Below are positions 51,601 through 60,331 of a stretch of DNA of 64,000 nucleotides, one piece after another (within the stretch, counting starts at the first letter, position 1; each line of letters starts with the position of its first letter). The translations under genes were made by a program, and so were the position numbers. Source of the stretch: Cupriavidus agavae (GTDB taxonomy: Bacteria > Pseudomonadota > Gammaproteobacteria > Burkholderiales > Burkholderiaceae); contig NZ_SGXM01000010.1 of NCBI RefSeq assembly GCF_004217045.1, positions 62,001 through 126,000 on the forward strand, written 5' to 3'. Below the pieces are notes generated by a model. That model saw only the letters and a list, made by a program, of their open reading frames with translations, ran no database searches and was not told the origin of the DNA.

Positions 51601-52065
51601 TTGTCCGAGGGCGATGCCCGCTATCGCTTCGAGCTGAAGCCGATCCCCACGCCCGGGTTGACCGGCACCGTGCTCAGGCTCGATCACCAGAGCCTGCACT
51701 ACTTCAACCACAAGGAATCCTGGCAGACGATGACATGGCCAGCAGACAACCTGCAGGAGCCCGGTACGCTGCTGCAATGGCAGACAGAGAAGGCAGGCAC
51801 GAGCGCCGCCCTTGAGTTCAAGGGGCGCTGGGGCCTGGTCCGCATGCTCGAACGTGCGCGCGTCGAGCCGCTCGACAGCGCCACGTTCCAGCTGACCTGG
51901 GAGGCGGCGGCGCCTTATCCGATCCGGTACCAGTTGCGCGCCGAGGTCGGCAAAGGGCCGCTGGAACTGCTTGAACTGCGCGGTCTGCGCATGCCCGAGC
52001 GGATCTTCGCGGGCAGGACGGTACCGGCGCCTGCCCGGCCAGCGACGCAGCGGCGGGAGCCATAG
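48688..52065 (+). CDS. tssM: T6SS inner-membrane protein TssM (IcmF) without Walker A
   Basis: 1125 residues from the ATG at 48688 with GAGGAG eight bases upstream. Two membrane helices lie at about 6-26 and 40-58, a third near 370-390, then a large periplasmic region ending in a TssJ-binding beta domain. The cytoplasmic domain normally has a Walker A loop near PWxLxxG; here PWLLLIGDDAAIARLF replaces GxxGxGKT, so nucleotide binding is lost, and the domain is compact. Structural role in the TssJLM channel should persist. Followed immediately by tssA. Confidence 0.92.
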   Translation: MSKVRLEIVALLALALLVASGILIWGERIGIDTEQAKGRWLSGLALGTLAVALLLSLDRFLGWSEVMRGLWRKLARQERAAPTTQGMLSRATARPQAPGELDTLRATLRLRYGLRWRYRQPWLLLIGDDAAIARLFPDAGETCWLLTADAVVLWARTGEDGRLDNAWLKQLARLRRRGPADAVVQVVGAATDAGQGAGPLPFAAMLAQLAGKLHWSAPVFVADVSMPAWAMSIPEVPVVGCDIAPDARAAGIVSALLALRDRLLTACLAQLPLTARERYLGELSRRLDADSHVLAERWATLRRAMGGRLPVRGIVFTPALSAADDPGANALWRYLGDAARRMPGRRTPAHPLAIGTGVALAATGLWTAGMLVSALSNAHEIRAVSKAASALQSAPDGIARLQALDSLQQQIQRYAYRVEHRSPLHTRFGLNRDADLLAALWTPYARSSRAMLVEPAMEALESRLAALAQLPADKVGGEAGQWAMSGRDALTAYLMLAHPERVESDLLARQLAEHWSTAARVTPGQKLDMAERFARFYADRLTFHPEWRIAAKADLVAGARQTLLAVIGQRNAVDTIYQALLDGAGERYPALSLAALTAGTDPRGLMRAQGGVDGVFTRQAYEGYVEAAIEKASRQQDVASDWVLADGHAGQTGQPGMAPDASVDALREALAERYFADYAEHWQQFANGLQWEPAATMPAVVDQLKLMADARQSPVIALMKSMAYQSGAGVRKRSLSDALVARAQTLIGKDDGAPGAVQPDPAGPLGAAFGPVLRLVGASEQAGATSGELSLQRYLDRVTAVRLRLQQMVNSPDADAQARQIALALFQGKGSDLAETQSYAQLMSASLGAEWAGMGDALFVRPIAQATHTVLQPAQASLDEAWRQAIALPWNQAFAGRYPFASTANDASVAELARYLRPRIGTIDMFLQAQLTGVLEQRGDRWVPVTSQQGLTFDPAFLRTLETLQRVGAHLLSEGDARYRFELKPIPTPGLTGTVLRLDHQSLHYFNHKESWQTMTWPADNLQEPGTLLQWQTEKAGTSAALEFKGRWGLVRMLERARVEPLDSATFQLTWEAAAPYPIRYQLRAEVGKGPLELLELRGLRMPERIFAGRTVPAPARPATQRREP

Positions 52066-52066
52066 C

Positions 52067-53635
52067 ATGTTCCAGAAGCTCCTGAAGGCGCTGTTTGGCG
52101 GACACAGCCCATCGGCGCTGGCGCGGGCGGGGCATGCCCGGTGGGAACCGTGGCTGCAGCCGATCCGCGCCGACGCGCCGGTGGGTAGCGACCCGGCCTA
52201 CGACGACGACTTCCTTGCCGTCAAGGACGAAGTGGCGAAGCTGTCGGACGTCGATGACGCGCGGATCATCGATCTGTCACAGCGCCTGCTCAGATCGACG
52301 GCCAAGGACGCGCGGGTGGCCGCCTACTACGCCTACGGCCGGATGCGGCGGGACGTTGCGGAGGGCGTGGCCGAGGCATTCGAGCTGTTGTCGGCGCTGG
52401 TCGAGCGGTTCGGCGAGCAATTGCTGCCGGCGCGGCCGGAGCGCCGCAAGGCCGCGCTGGAGTGGCTGGCAGGGGATACGTTCACGGGCCGTCTCGACCG
52501 TGTCAGTGGCCTGTCGGGCAAGCCGCTGGAACGGACGCTGTCCGCGTTGGCGCTGATCCAGGAGTGCACCGCGAAGTGGCCCGAAACCGCCCGCCCCGCG
52601 CTCGATGGCCTGTTCCGTCTGTTCCAGGGCCGGATCGAGGCGCCTTCTGCCGGGGATCGGGAGAGCCAGACCGCGCCGGGCCCGGCAGCCGCCTCGGCGC
52701 TCGATGGCGGCGAGGTCGGATCGGCGCGCGAATTGCTGGACCGGGCGCGCCAGATGGCGCAGTTCCTCCAGGAGCAGCCCGACGGCTATCTGGCCGCGTG
52801 CCGGGTGATGCGCTGCGTACGGTGGGACACCCTGGCCGAGGTGCCACCCCATGACGCCAGCGGCCGGACGCGGCTGTTGGCACCGCGCGGCGAACTGCGC
52901 GCGCAACTGCGCCGGCTGCTGCTGCGCAAGCAATGGCCCGAGTTGCTGGACCGCGTGGAACAGGCTTTCGCGGAAGGCGCCAACCACTTCTGGCTGGACC
53001 TGCAGTACTACGCCTTCGTGGCGCAGGAGCATGCGGGCAGCCACCATGCGCAGGCCCGCAGCCTGATGGCTACCGATTGCGCGCTGATGCTGGAGCGCCT
53101 GCCGGGACTCGAACAATTGGCCTACGCCGATGGCACCCCGTTTGCCGACGATGCCACGCGCGACTGGATTGCCCGGCACGCCACCGTGCGCGACATGGAA
53201 CGCGGCGAGCCGCTGATGCCGGTGCCGCTCGATGCGGCCGGCGCGGACTGGACCGAGGCCGAGGCGCAGGCCGCCGACATCGCCGGGCAGCAGGGGCTGG
53301 AACTGGCACTGGCCTGGCTGCAGGACCTGCCGGCGCGCGGAGGCGAGCGGGAGCGCTTCATGCGGCAGATGGCGATGGCGCGCGTGGCGGAGCGGGCCGG
53401 GCGCGGTGACACGGCCGTGCAATTGTTGAACGCGCTGGACCAGCGCGCGCGGCAGTTCCAGCTGGCCGAGTGGGAGCCGGCGCTCGCCTTCGAAGTCAAA
53501 CAACAACTGCTGCGGTTGCTCAAGGCCCGGCACGCCCGCAAGGATGCGGACAAGGCCGTGCTCGGCCAACGGATGGAAACCCTGCTGGCCGAACTGACTG
53601 CCATCGATCCGCCGCGCGCCGTCGCGCTCGCGTGA
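52067..53635 (+). CDS. tssA: T6SS protein TssA (ImpA N-terminal, VasJ-like C-terminal)
   Basis: 522 residues; ATG one base after the tssM stop. The N-terminus has the ImpA_N signature (WEPWLQPIRADAPVGSDPAYDDDF, in parts: WEPWLQPIRADAPVG and DPAYDDDFLAVK). Middle helices include ERRKAALEWLAGDTFTGRL. The C-terminal part (FWLDLQYYAFVAQEHAG, GLELALAWLQDLPARGG) belongs to the VasJ-type TssA branch. TssA primes or caps sheath assembly. A longer upstream frame inside tssM is rejected. Confidence 0.9.
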   Translation: MFQKLLKALFGGHSPSALARAGHARWEPWLQPIRADAPVGSDPAYDDDFLAVKDEVAKLSDVDDARIIDLSQRLLRSTAKDARVAAYYAYGRMRRDVAEGVAEAFELLSALVERFGEQLLPARPERRKAALEWLAGDTFTGRLDRVSGLSGKPLERTLSALALIQECTAKWPETARPALDGLFRLFQGRIEAPSAGDRESQTAPGPAAASALDGGEVGSARELLDRARQMAQFLQEQPDGYLAACRVMRCVRWDTLAEVPPHDASGRTRLLAPRGELRAQLRRLLLRKQWPELLDRVEQAFAEGANHFWLDLQYYAFVAQEHAGSHHAQARSLMATDCALMLERLPGLEQLAYADGTPFADDATRDWIARHATVRDMERGEPLMPVPLDAAGADWTEAEAQAADIAGQQGLELALAWLQDLPARGGERERFMRQMAMARVAERAGRGDTAVQLLNALDQRARQFQLAEWEPALAFEVKQQLLRLLKARHARKDADKAVLGQRMETLLAELTAIDPPRAVALA

Positions 53636-53651
53636 TCCGGCCGGCCCCGCC

Positions 53652-55484
53652 ATGACGAACACCATGAATCAGCCATTCCACGACAACGAGATCCTGCGCT
53701 ACTACGAGGCCGAAATGCGCTACTTGCGCGAGGCCGGCAGGGAGTTCGCCCAGGCGTTCCCGGACCGCGCCCGCATGCTCAACATCGACCGCATCGGCGA
53801 GCGCGATCCTCACGTGGAGCGGCTGTTCGAGGGTTTCGCGTTCCTGGTGGGCCGCCTGCGGCACAAGCTGGACGACGAACTGCCGGAACTGACCGAAGGG
53901 CTGGTCAGCATGCTATGGCCGCACTACCTGCGCATGATCCCCTCGCTGGCCATCCTGGAACTGGCGCCGTCCGTCGAGGCGGTGCAGCGGCACGAAACCC
54001 TGGCGGCCGGGCTGGAGGTCATGTCCGACCCGGTGCCGATCGATGAACGCCCCGGCGCGGCGCAGCGCGTGGAGTGCCCCTACCGGACCACGCAGCCGGT
54101 GGATCTCTACCCGTTGTACATGGCCGAGGCCGGCGCCCACGCGCGTGAGGACGGAAGGTCCGTGATCCGCCTGCGGTTGGGCGTGCATGTGCAGTCGCGG
54201 CGCGAGCACCTCGACGTGCCCCGGCTGCGCCTCTACCTCCATGCCGACCGGCCCGTGGCGCTGGCGCTCTACGCCGCGCTGACCGCCGGGCCGGTGGCCG
54301 TGCAGGTGCGGGTGCCGGGGTATCCGGCGGATCGTCCGGGGGCGCCGCAGCCGATGCCGGGGTTGCGGCTCGAGGCGGCGGGGTTCCGCGCCGACGAGCG
54401 CCTCTGGCCGAAGCCCGACAACGCGTTTGGCGGCTATCAGTTGCTGCTGGAATACTTCACCTTCCCGGAGAAGTTCATGTTCGTGGACCTGCTTGGGCTC
54501 GACATGGACGCCATCCCGCCAGACGTCGCGCATTTCGATATCGAGATCGTGCTGGCAAAGCCGTTCCCCGAGGACATGCGCTTCTCGGCCGACAACGTCC
54601 GCCTGTACTGCACGCCGATCATCAACCTGTTCCCGCTCGAAGCGGACCCGATCGCCGTCACGCATCTGGAGACCGAGTACCGCGTGCGGGCCATGGAGCA
54701 CCACGGCCAGCACGTGGAGACCTATTCGGTCGATACGATCCGCGGCTTCGAGGCGGCCTCGGGCGAGCGCTTCGAGTACGCCCCGTTTGCGGCGTTCCGG
54801 CATCGGGGCGGCATGCTGCGGCATGACATGCCCGAGCGTTATTTCCACACCCGCGTGCGGCGCGGGCCGTCCGGCCGCTTCGACACCTGGGTGGTGCTCG
54901 GCGGGCACGCATGGGATGACCGCGACGCGCTGCCGCGCGAGACGCTGTCGCTGTCGGCCACCGGCACCAACGGCATGCTGCCCCGCAAGGGCTTGCGCGA
55001 TGCGGGCATCCGCCGGATGCGCGGCGGCTTTGCCAACGTTGCGGCGGTGCGCAACCTCACGGCACCCACGCTGCCGGTGTATCCGCCCACCGCTGACCGC
55101 TTCCACTGGCGGGTGCTGTCGCACCTCGCCCCCAACTACCTGTCGCTGCTCGATGCCGAGGTGCTGCGCGGCAGCCTGGCGCTGTACGACTGGACCGACG
55201 GCGAGCTGAACCGGCGCCGCATCAACGGCATCACGGCGGTACGCCAGCGGCCGTTGCAGAAGCTCGAGCGCGGCGGGCTGCTGCGCGGAGTGGAGATCGA
55301 GGTCACGCTCGACAGCACCGGCTTTGCCGGGCAGGGCGATATCGAGCTGTTCGGCGCAATGCTGAACCGCTTCCTGGCGCTCTATGCCACGCTGAACCTG
55401 TACACGCGGCTGGTGGTGGTCTGCCAGCCCGGCGGCCAACGCCTGGAGTGGCCTGACAGCAAGGGCGAGGGGGCACCGTTTTGA
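53652..55484 (+). CDS. tssF: T6SS baseplate protein TssF (VasA)
   Basis: 610-residue wedge subunit homologous to phage gp6. The N-terminus is typical: LRYYEAEMRYLREAGREFAQAFPDRARML, in parts as LRYYEAEMRYLREAG and FAQAFPDRARML, followed by DPHVERLFEGFAFLVGRLR. Further anchors are DELPELTEGLVSMLWPHYLR and the C-terminal GDIELFGAMLNRFLALYA. Normal length. It follows tssA by 16 bases and overlaps tssG. Confidence 0.96.
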   Translation: MTNTMNQPFHDNEILRYYEAEMRYLREAGREFAQAFPDRARMLNIDRIGERDPHVERLFEGFAFLVGRLRHKLDDELPELTEGLVSMLWPHYLRMIPSLAILELAPSVEAVQRHETLAAGLEVMSDPVPIDERPGAAQRVECPYRTTQPVDLYPLYMAEAGAHAREDGRSVIRLRLGVHVQSRREHLDVPRLRLYLHADRPVALALYAALTAGPVAVQVRVPGYPADRPGAPQPMPGLRLEAAGFRADERLWPKPDNAFGGYQLLLEYFTFPEKFMFVDLLGLDMDAIPPDVAHFDIEIVLAKPFPEDMRFSADNVRLYCTPIINLFPLEADPIAVTHLETEYRVRAMEHHGQHVETYSVDTIRGFEAASGERFEYAPFAAFRHRGGMLRHDMPERYFHTRVRRGPSGRFDTWVVLGGHAWDDRDALPRETLSLSATGTNGMLPRKGLRDAGIRRMRGGFANVAAVRNLTAPTLPVYPPTADRFHWRVLSHLAPNYLSLLDAEVLRGSLALYDWTDGELNRRRINGITAVRQRPLQKLERGGLLRGVEIEVTLDSTGFAGQGDIELFGAMLNRFLALYATLNLYTRLVVVCQPGGQRLEWPDSKGEGAPF

Positions 55485-56524
55485 GCACCGGCACGCCCCG
55501 CAAGGCGCCGCCGCTGCTGCCTGCATTGCTCGTCCAGGCGCCGCAGATGAACGTGCTGCGGTTCTGCGAACTGATGGAACTGGCCGCGCCCGGCCGTCCG
55601 CCGCTGGGCACGACAGATTCCCCGGCCGACGAGGCGGTCCGCTTCCGGTCGAGCGGGCGGCTTGGTTTTCCGGGGCACGAGATCGAGGCGGTCGAGACCG
55701 ATCCGGATATGCCGGGCGCGCCGCCGGTGGTCCGCACCACGTTCCTTGGCCTCTACGGCGTGGACGCGCGCATGCCGTCCTACTTCATCGACGAGATCGC
55801 CCAGCGCCGCGACGGCGCGGAGCCGCTGGCGGCTTTTCTCGACCTGTTCCACCACCGGATCGTCACGCAGTTCTACCGCGTGGCGCGCAAGTACCGCTAT
55901 CCGGCCGGCTTCCGGGCGGGCGGCAAGGATGAGGTGTCGGGCCACCTGCTGAGCCTGCTGGGCCTGGGGTTTGGGCGACCCACAGGCGGGCAGGCCGTGT
56001 CCACGCGCAAGCTGCTGTCGATGCTCGGGCTGGCCAGCCAACGCACGCGCACGGCCGAGGGGCTGGCCGGCGTGCTGCGGCACGCGGTGCCGGACTCCGG
56101 CGTCGCCGTGGAGGAATTCCACCCGGTGTGGATTCCCGTCGAACGGGGCGCGTCGGCGCCGCTGGGCGAGAACTGCGTGCTGGGACGCGGGTTCTTCGAC
56201 CGCGCCAATGCCGTGCGGATCGTCATCACGCCCTCGCGGCGCGAATCGGTGCTCGGGCTGATGCCGGGCCGCGCGGCACACGGCGAACTGATGGCGTTGC
56301 TGCGCTTCTATCTTGGGCACACCGCGCATGCCTTCCTCGAAATGCACGTGCCGCGCGCGCTGATGCCCGCGCCGGTGCTGAACTCGGGCGACGTGGGGCT
56401 GGGATACACCGCGCAGCTGCGCCCGTCGGGCGCGGAGGAGTCGGATGAAGACCACACGATTACCCGTGTGCGGCTAGGCACGTGGCGCGGCGTCGCGCCG
56501 TCCGGGCGGCCGGCACAACACTGA
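55481..56524 (+). CDS. tssG: T6SS baseplate protein TssG (VasB)
   Basis: 347 residues from a TTG overlapping the tssF stop (TTGA). Signatures include FRSSGRLGFPGHEIEAVE, TTFLGLYGVDARMPSYFIDEI, and AFLDLFHHRIVTQFYRVARKYRY, the last being diagnostic (DLFxHRxxxxFYRAWxKYR). TssG forms the wedge with TssF. The start codon choice relies on coupling, as no ATG lies before the conserved region. Confidence 0.93.
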   Translation: MSTGTPRKAPPLLPALLVQAPQMNVLRFCELMELAAPGRPPLGTTDSPADEAVRFRSSGRLGFPGHEIEAVETDPDMPGAPPVVRTTFLGLYGVDARMPSYFIDEIAQRRDGAEPLAAFLDLFHHRIVTQFYRVARKYRYPAGFRAGGKDEVSGHLLSLLGLGFGRPTGGQAVSTRKLLSMLGLASQRTRTAEGLAGVLRHAVPDSGVAVEEFHPVWIPVERGASAPLGENCVLGRGFFDRANAVRIVITPSRRESVLGLMPGRAAHGELMALLRFYLGHTAHAFLEMHVPRALMPAPVLNSGDVGLGYTAQLRPSGAEESDEDHTITRVRLGTWRGVAPSGRPAQH

Positions 56525-56549
56525 GGCAATGACACATGGAACGGAAACG

Positions 56550-57071
56550 ATGAGGCGGATTCGGAGCGGCGCCGTGCTGCTGGCGATGGCGGCGCTGGCC
56601 GGCTGCGGCGTGGGGCAGTCGGTCAGGGAGGGGGCCGTGGAGGCGGCGAAATGGGCGTTCACGACGCGCGTGGAGACGATGAACATCGACCTGGTCGCGC
56701 GGGCGGCGCTCAATGCCGATGGCGCCGGGCAGCCATTGTCCACGGTGGTGCGCATCTACCAGCTGAAGTCGCCGCAGGCGTTCGAATCGCTGAGCTACGC
56801 CCAGTTGCTGGGGGAAGACCTCGACAGCCTCGGGTCAGACCTGCTGGCCACGCACGACGTGGTGCTGCGGCCCGCCGCGGCCGCCAGCGTCAGCGAGCCG
56901 ATGAAGCCGGACGCGGACTATGTCGGCGTGGCCGCGTTGTTCAGGGATACCGGCAAGAACGCGGTCTGGAAGGTGGTGATCCCGAAGAAGCAGTGGAAAG
57001 CCACCGACCCCGTCAAGATCATCGCGCGCGACAACGTGCTCGAAGTCGTCAGCGCGGAGCCGGCCTCCTGA
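56550..57071 (+). CDS. tssJ: T6SS outer-membrane lipoprotein TssJ
   Basis: 173 residues from the ATG at 56550 (GGAAACG upstream). A signal peptide with lipobox LAGC (Cys near residue 20) is followed by the transthyretin-like fold: LNADGAGQPLSTVVRIYQLKSPQAF, in parts as GAGQPLSTVVRIYQL and SPQAFESLSYAQLL, with the L1-2 loop that contacts TssM. It ends the plus arm and is convergent with the ABC operon; only seven bases separate the stops and no terminator hairpin is evident. Confidence 0.92.
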   Translation: MRRIRSGAVLLAMAALAGCGVGQSVREGAVEAAKWAFTTRVETMNIDLVARAALNADGAGQPLSTVVRIYQLKSPQAFESLSYAQLLGEDLDSLGSDLLATHDVVLRPAAAASVSEPMKPDADYVGVAALFRDTGKNAVWKVVIPKKQWKATDPVKIIARDNVLEVVSAEPAS

Positions 57072-57078
57072 GTGGCGC

Positions 57079-58494
57079 CTACGCCGCGTGGCTCCCGCCG
57101 AAGGCGATATGGCGGTCCGCGATGGCCTCGCCCAGCGCGCGATCGTGCGTGACGAGCATCAACGCGCAGCCCCGCTCGGCGGTCACGTCGACGATGAGGT
57201 CCACCACGTCTTTCTGCGTCACCGGATCGAGCCGCGAGGTCGGCTCGTCGGCGAACAGGAAGACCGGGTCGAGCAACAGCGCGCGCAGCAGCGCGAACCG
57301 TTGCAGTTCGCCGCCTGATACGGCACCGGGCACGCGCGCCAGCAATGCGGGGCGCAGCCGCATGCGCTGCATCAGCGGATCGATGCGCGCGCGGTCAAGG
57401 CCGTGGCGCCGGCACAGGTCTTCCAGTGCCAGTCCCAGCGGGCGGCGCGGGGCGAACGCGGCGGCCGGGTCCTGGTAGAGCTTCTGGTAGCGCACGCGCG
57501 CCAGGTGCGCAGGCTGGTCGATGCGGCCCGCGTCGGCGCGCACCAGCCCGAGCAGCACATTGCCGAGCGTGGACTTGCCGCTGCCGCTGGGGCCGGTGAC
57601 CGCCACGCGCTCGCCGGCGTGCAGCGCCAGATCGAACTGCCGGAACAGGCTCTGCGTGCCGAACCGCTTGGCCAGCCCGCTGGCGCGGATCACCTCGGCG
57701 CCGCGTGTCGCGGCGGGCTTGCGCGGCCAGTTCTCGGGGTCGGCGCCGATCAGTGTGCGGGTGTAGGCGTGCTGCGGCTGCTGCAGCAGGGTGCCGGCGC
57801 GGGTCTGTTCGACGATGGCGCCATCACGCAGCACGGCGGCCTCGCCCCCGAGCGCGCGGGCTACCGCGATGTCGTGGGTGATCGTCAGCACGGCGCAGCC
57901 CTGCCGCATGGCGTCCTGCAGGTGGGCCACGATGGCGTCGCGCCAGTGCGGGTCGAGCCCCTTGGTTGGTTCGTCGACGATCAGCACCGGCGCCTGGCCG
58001 GCGCGCGTGATGGCCAGCGCCAGGCGCTGGGCCATGCCGCCGGACAGCGTGGCTGGCCAGGCCGCCTCCACATGGGCGAGCCCGAGTCTGGCGAGATCGT
58101 GCCGCGTCTGCTGGCGGGCCGCGTCGCGCGGCTTGCCGCCGACCAGCATGTGGGTTTCGGCCAACTGGTCGCCGACGCGCATGGTCGGATCGAGGGCCAG
58201 CGACGGCTCCTGTGGCAACAACGACAGCGCGCGGCCCCAGTGGCGGCGGCGCGCGTGGGTGTCGCCAGCGTCGGATGCCTCGTCGCCGAGCACGATACGG
58301 CCGGTGGCGCGCAGGCCGTGCGGCAGCGTGCCGAGGATGGCCTGGGCCAGCAGGCTCTTGCCGGCGCCGCTCTCGCCGAGCAGCGTCAGCGCCTGACCGG
58401 CGTGGAGCGTCAGCGAGACCGGGCCGACGAGCCGGCCTTCTGCGGCGTGCACTTCTAGTCCGTCGATCTGGAGCAGGGGGAGGTTGGCCGTCAT
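57079..58494 (-). CDS. ABC transporter with two fused ATP-binding domains (peptide/nickel type)
   Basis: 471 residues holding two complete nucleotide-binding domains, equivalent to DppD plus DppF in one chain. Domain 1: Walker A GESGAGKS, signature LSGGMAQR, Walker B LIVDEPTKGLD. Domain 2 (from about residue 245): GPSGSGKS, signature VSGGELQR, FLFADEPTSRLD. Both His switches are visible (ITHDIA, VTHDRA). The ATG at 58494 overlaps the permease stop (ATGA); the longer upstream frame lies within the permease. Powers the importer built from the three preceding genes. Confidence 0.93.
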   Translation of the reverse strand: MTANLPLLQIDGLEVHAAEGRLVGPVSLTLHAGQALTLLGESGAGKSLLAQAILGTLPHGLRATGRIVLGDEASDAGDTHARRRHWGRALSLLPQEPSLALDPTMRVGDQLAETHMLVGGKPRDAARQQTRHDLARLGLAHVEAAWPATLSGGMAQRLALAITRAGQAPVLIVDEPTKGLDPHWRDAIVAHLQDAMRQGCAVLTITHDIAVARALGGEAAVLRDGAIVEQTRAGTLLQQPQHAYTRTLIGADPENWPRKPAATRGAEVIRASGLAKRFGTQSLFRQFDLALHAGERVAVTGPSGSGKSTLGNVLLGLVRADAGRIDQPAHLARVRYQKLYQDPAAAFAPRRPLGLALEDLCRRHGLDRARIDPLMQRMRLRPALLARVPGAVSGGELQRFALLRALLLDPVFLFADEPTSRLDPVTQKDVVDLIVDVTAERGCALMLVTHDRALGEAIADRHIAFGGSHAA

Positions 58495-59294
58495 GCGCGG
58501 CTCCTTTGGGTGGCGTCGCTCGACAGTACCAGCGCCAGCGTGGCCAGCGTCAGAACCACGATCGGGCTGGCGATGACCCATGGGGCCTGCGCCGCGTAGG
58601 GCAGCAGTTCGGTCATCATCAGCCCCAGTTCTGCGGCCGGCGGCTGGGCGCCGAGGCCGACGAAGCCCATCGCCGCGAGCGCCAGTACCGCCGCGCTGGC
58701 GCCGAAACTCATCAGCGTGGCCAGCAGCGGCAGCAGTTCGGGCAGCACGTGGCGCGTCAGGATGTACCACGGGCCGAAGCCGAGCAGCCGGGCGGCCTCG
58801 ACGTGATCGCTGGCGAACACCACCGTGGCGGTAGCCTGCGTGACGCGGAAATACTCTACCCACAGCACCAGCGACAGTCCCACGTAGAGCGGCCAGAAAG
58901 CACCGGGTGCGAAGGCGCTCAGCAGCAGCACCAGCAGCAGGCCGGGCAGGGCGAGTACGGCGTCGGCGGCGGTGTTGGCGAGCCGGGCGATCCAGCCGCC
59001 ACGCCACGCTGCCAGCAGTCCGAGCAGCGTGCCGGGGATGGCGGCGGTCAGCACGCTGACCAGCGCCAGCCCGAGCGAGAGGCGCGTGGCGTCGGCCAGC
59101 CGCGCCAGCATGCTGCGGCCGAGATGGTCCGTGCCGAGCGGTTCGTGCAGGGCGGGCGCCTGCAGGATGCCGTACAGGTCCTGCTCGAATGGCGCGCGGC
59201 CAGCCAGCCAGGGGCCGGCGAGCGCGAACAGCGCGATGGCGAGCAGCAGCGCCAGGCCCGCGCGCCGGCGGTTCAGATGCAGCCGGGCGATCAT
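58491..59294 (-). CDS. ABC permease, DppC/NikC type
   Basis: 267-residue inner-membrane subunit. It begins MIARLHLNRRRAGLALLLAIALFALAG, in parts as MIARLHLNRRRAG then one helix, and has the C-type periplasmic opener EPLGTDHLGRSMLARL. The EAA cytoplasmic loop reads EAARLLGFGPWYILTRHVLPEL. About six helices. ATG overlaps the upstream permease stop (ATGA). Confidence 0.93.
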   Translation of the reverse strand: MIARLHLNRRRAGLALLLAIALFALAGPWLAGRAPFEQDLYGILQAPALHEPLGTDHLGRSMLARLADATRLSLGLALVSVLTAAIPGTLLGLLAAWRGGWIARLANTAADAVLALPGLLLVLLLSAFAPGAFWPLYVGLSLVLWVEYFRVTQATATVVFASDHVEAARLLGFGPWYILTRHVLPELLPLLATLMSFGASAAVLALAAMGFVGLGAQPPAAELGLMMTELLPYAAQAPWVIASPIVVLTLATLALVLSSDATQRSRA

Positions 59295-60331
59295 CGGCGT
59301 CCCCTTGCAATGCGCACGCGCGGGTCGATCCAGGCGCAGGCCAGATCCACCAGCGTATTGAGCGCCACGAACAGCAGTCCCATGACCAGCGCGGTGCCCT
59401 GGATCATCGGCACGTCGCGCCCGAAGATCGCGTGCACCAGCGCGTGGCCGATGCCGGGCCACGCGAACAGCGTCTCGATGACCACCACACCCTCCACCAG
59501 ATAGACGAGTTGCACGCCGAGGTAGGCCACCAGCGGAATAGCGGCGTTGCGCACACCGTGGCGCAGCACGGCCTGGCTGTCGTCCAGCCCCTTGACGCGG
59601 GCGAATGCAAAGTAGGGCGACTCCGCCACCGCGGCCATGGCATTGCGCGCCACCCGCATCGACGTGGCGGCCAGGCCCAGGCCGAGCGTCAGGGCCGGCA
59701 TCAGCAGCGCACCGTGGGCGCCGTGGCCCCCGGCCGGCATCAGGTCGAACTCCACCGACAGCACGGTGACCAGCACGATGCCGAGCACGAACGGCGGCAT
59801 CGCGCGCAGCAATACCGACGCCAGCAGCGTGCCACGATCGAGCGTGCCGCCCGCCCGCAGCCCGGCCGCGAAGCCCAGCGGCACGGCGATCAGGCACGAA
59901 ACGGCCAGCGCGGCCACGGCCAGTTGCAGCGTGTGGCCGAGCTGGTGGACGATTTCCTCGATCACCGGGGCGCCCGTGACCGACGAAACGCCGAGGTCGA
60001 GACGCAGCAGATGGCTCCACCAGCGCAGCAGCGCTTCGGTCCATGGCAGCGCCAGGCCCAGTTCGGCGCGCACGGCCTCGGCGGCGGCGGCGCTGACCAT
60101 GTCGAAGCCGTAGCGGGCGGCGGCCACGCGGAAGGCCGTGTCGCCGGGCAGCAGCCGCATCATCAGGAAGCTCAGCGTGCCGACCAGCGCGGCCACGATC
60201 ACGGCCTGCAAGCCACGCTGCAACAGGATGCGGCCGACGAGCCGGGCCGTGCCTGCCGCGCGGGACGGCGGCGCGGCGGCAAGGTCCGCTGGCGTGGAGT
60301 GGGCCGCGAGGGGCAGGGTGGGGTCGCTCAT
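59291..60331 (-). CDS. ABC permease, DppB/NikB type
   Basis: 346-residue subunit. After an Ala-rich cytoplasmic lead of about 30 residues come the first helix and FLMMRLLPGDTAFR, the DppB-type motif. The central region has GVSSVTGAPVIEEIVHQLGHTLQLA, in parts as GVSSVTGAPV and HQLGHTLQLAVAA. The EAA loop reads YFAFARVKGLDDSQAVLRHGVRNA. It overlaps the binding-protein stop by four bases. Confidence 0.93.
   Translation of the reverse strand: MSDPTLPLAAHSTPADLAAAPPSRAAGTARLVGRILLQRGLQAVIVAALVGTLSFLMMRLLPGDTAFRVAAARYGFDMVSAAAAEAVRAELGLALPWTEALLRWWSHLLRLDLGVSSVTGAPVIEEIVHQLGHTLQLAVAALAVSCLIAVPLGFAAGLRAGGTLDRGTLLASVLLRAMPPFVLGIVLVTVLSVEFDLMPAGGHGAHGALLMPALTLGLGLAATSMRVARNAMAAVAESPYFAFARVKGLDDSQAVLRHGVRNAAIPLVAYLGVQLVYLVEGVVVIETLFAWPGIGHALVHAIFGRDVPMIQGTALVMGLLFVALNTLVDLACAWIDPRVRIARGRR

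Noticed and set aside
58495..59310. N-terminal extension of the double-ATPase frame back to 59310
   Set aside because: The extra residues are the permease gene read in another frame; an ATG at 58494 overlapping the permease stop fits the operon's pattern.
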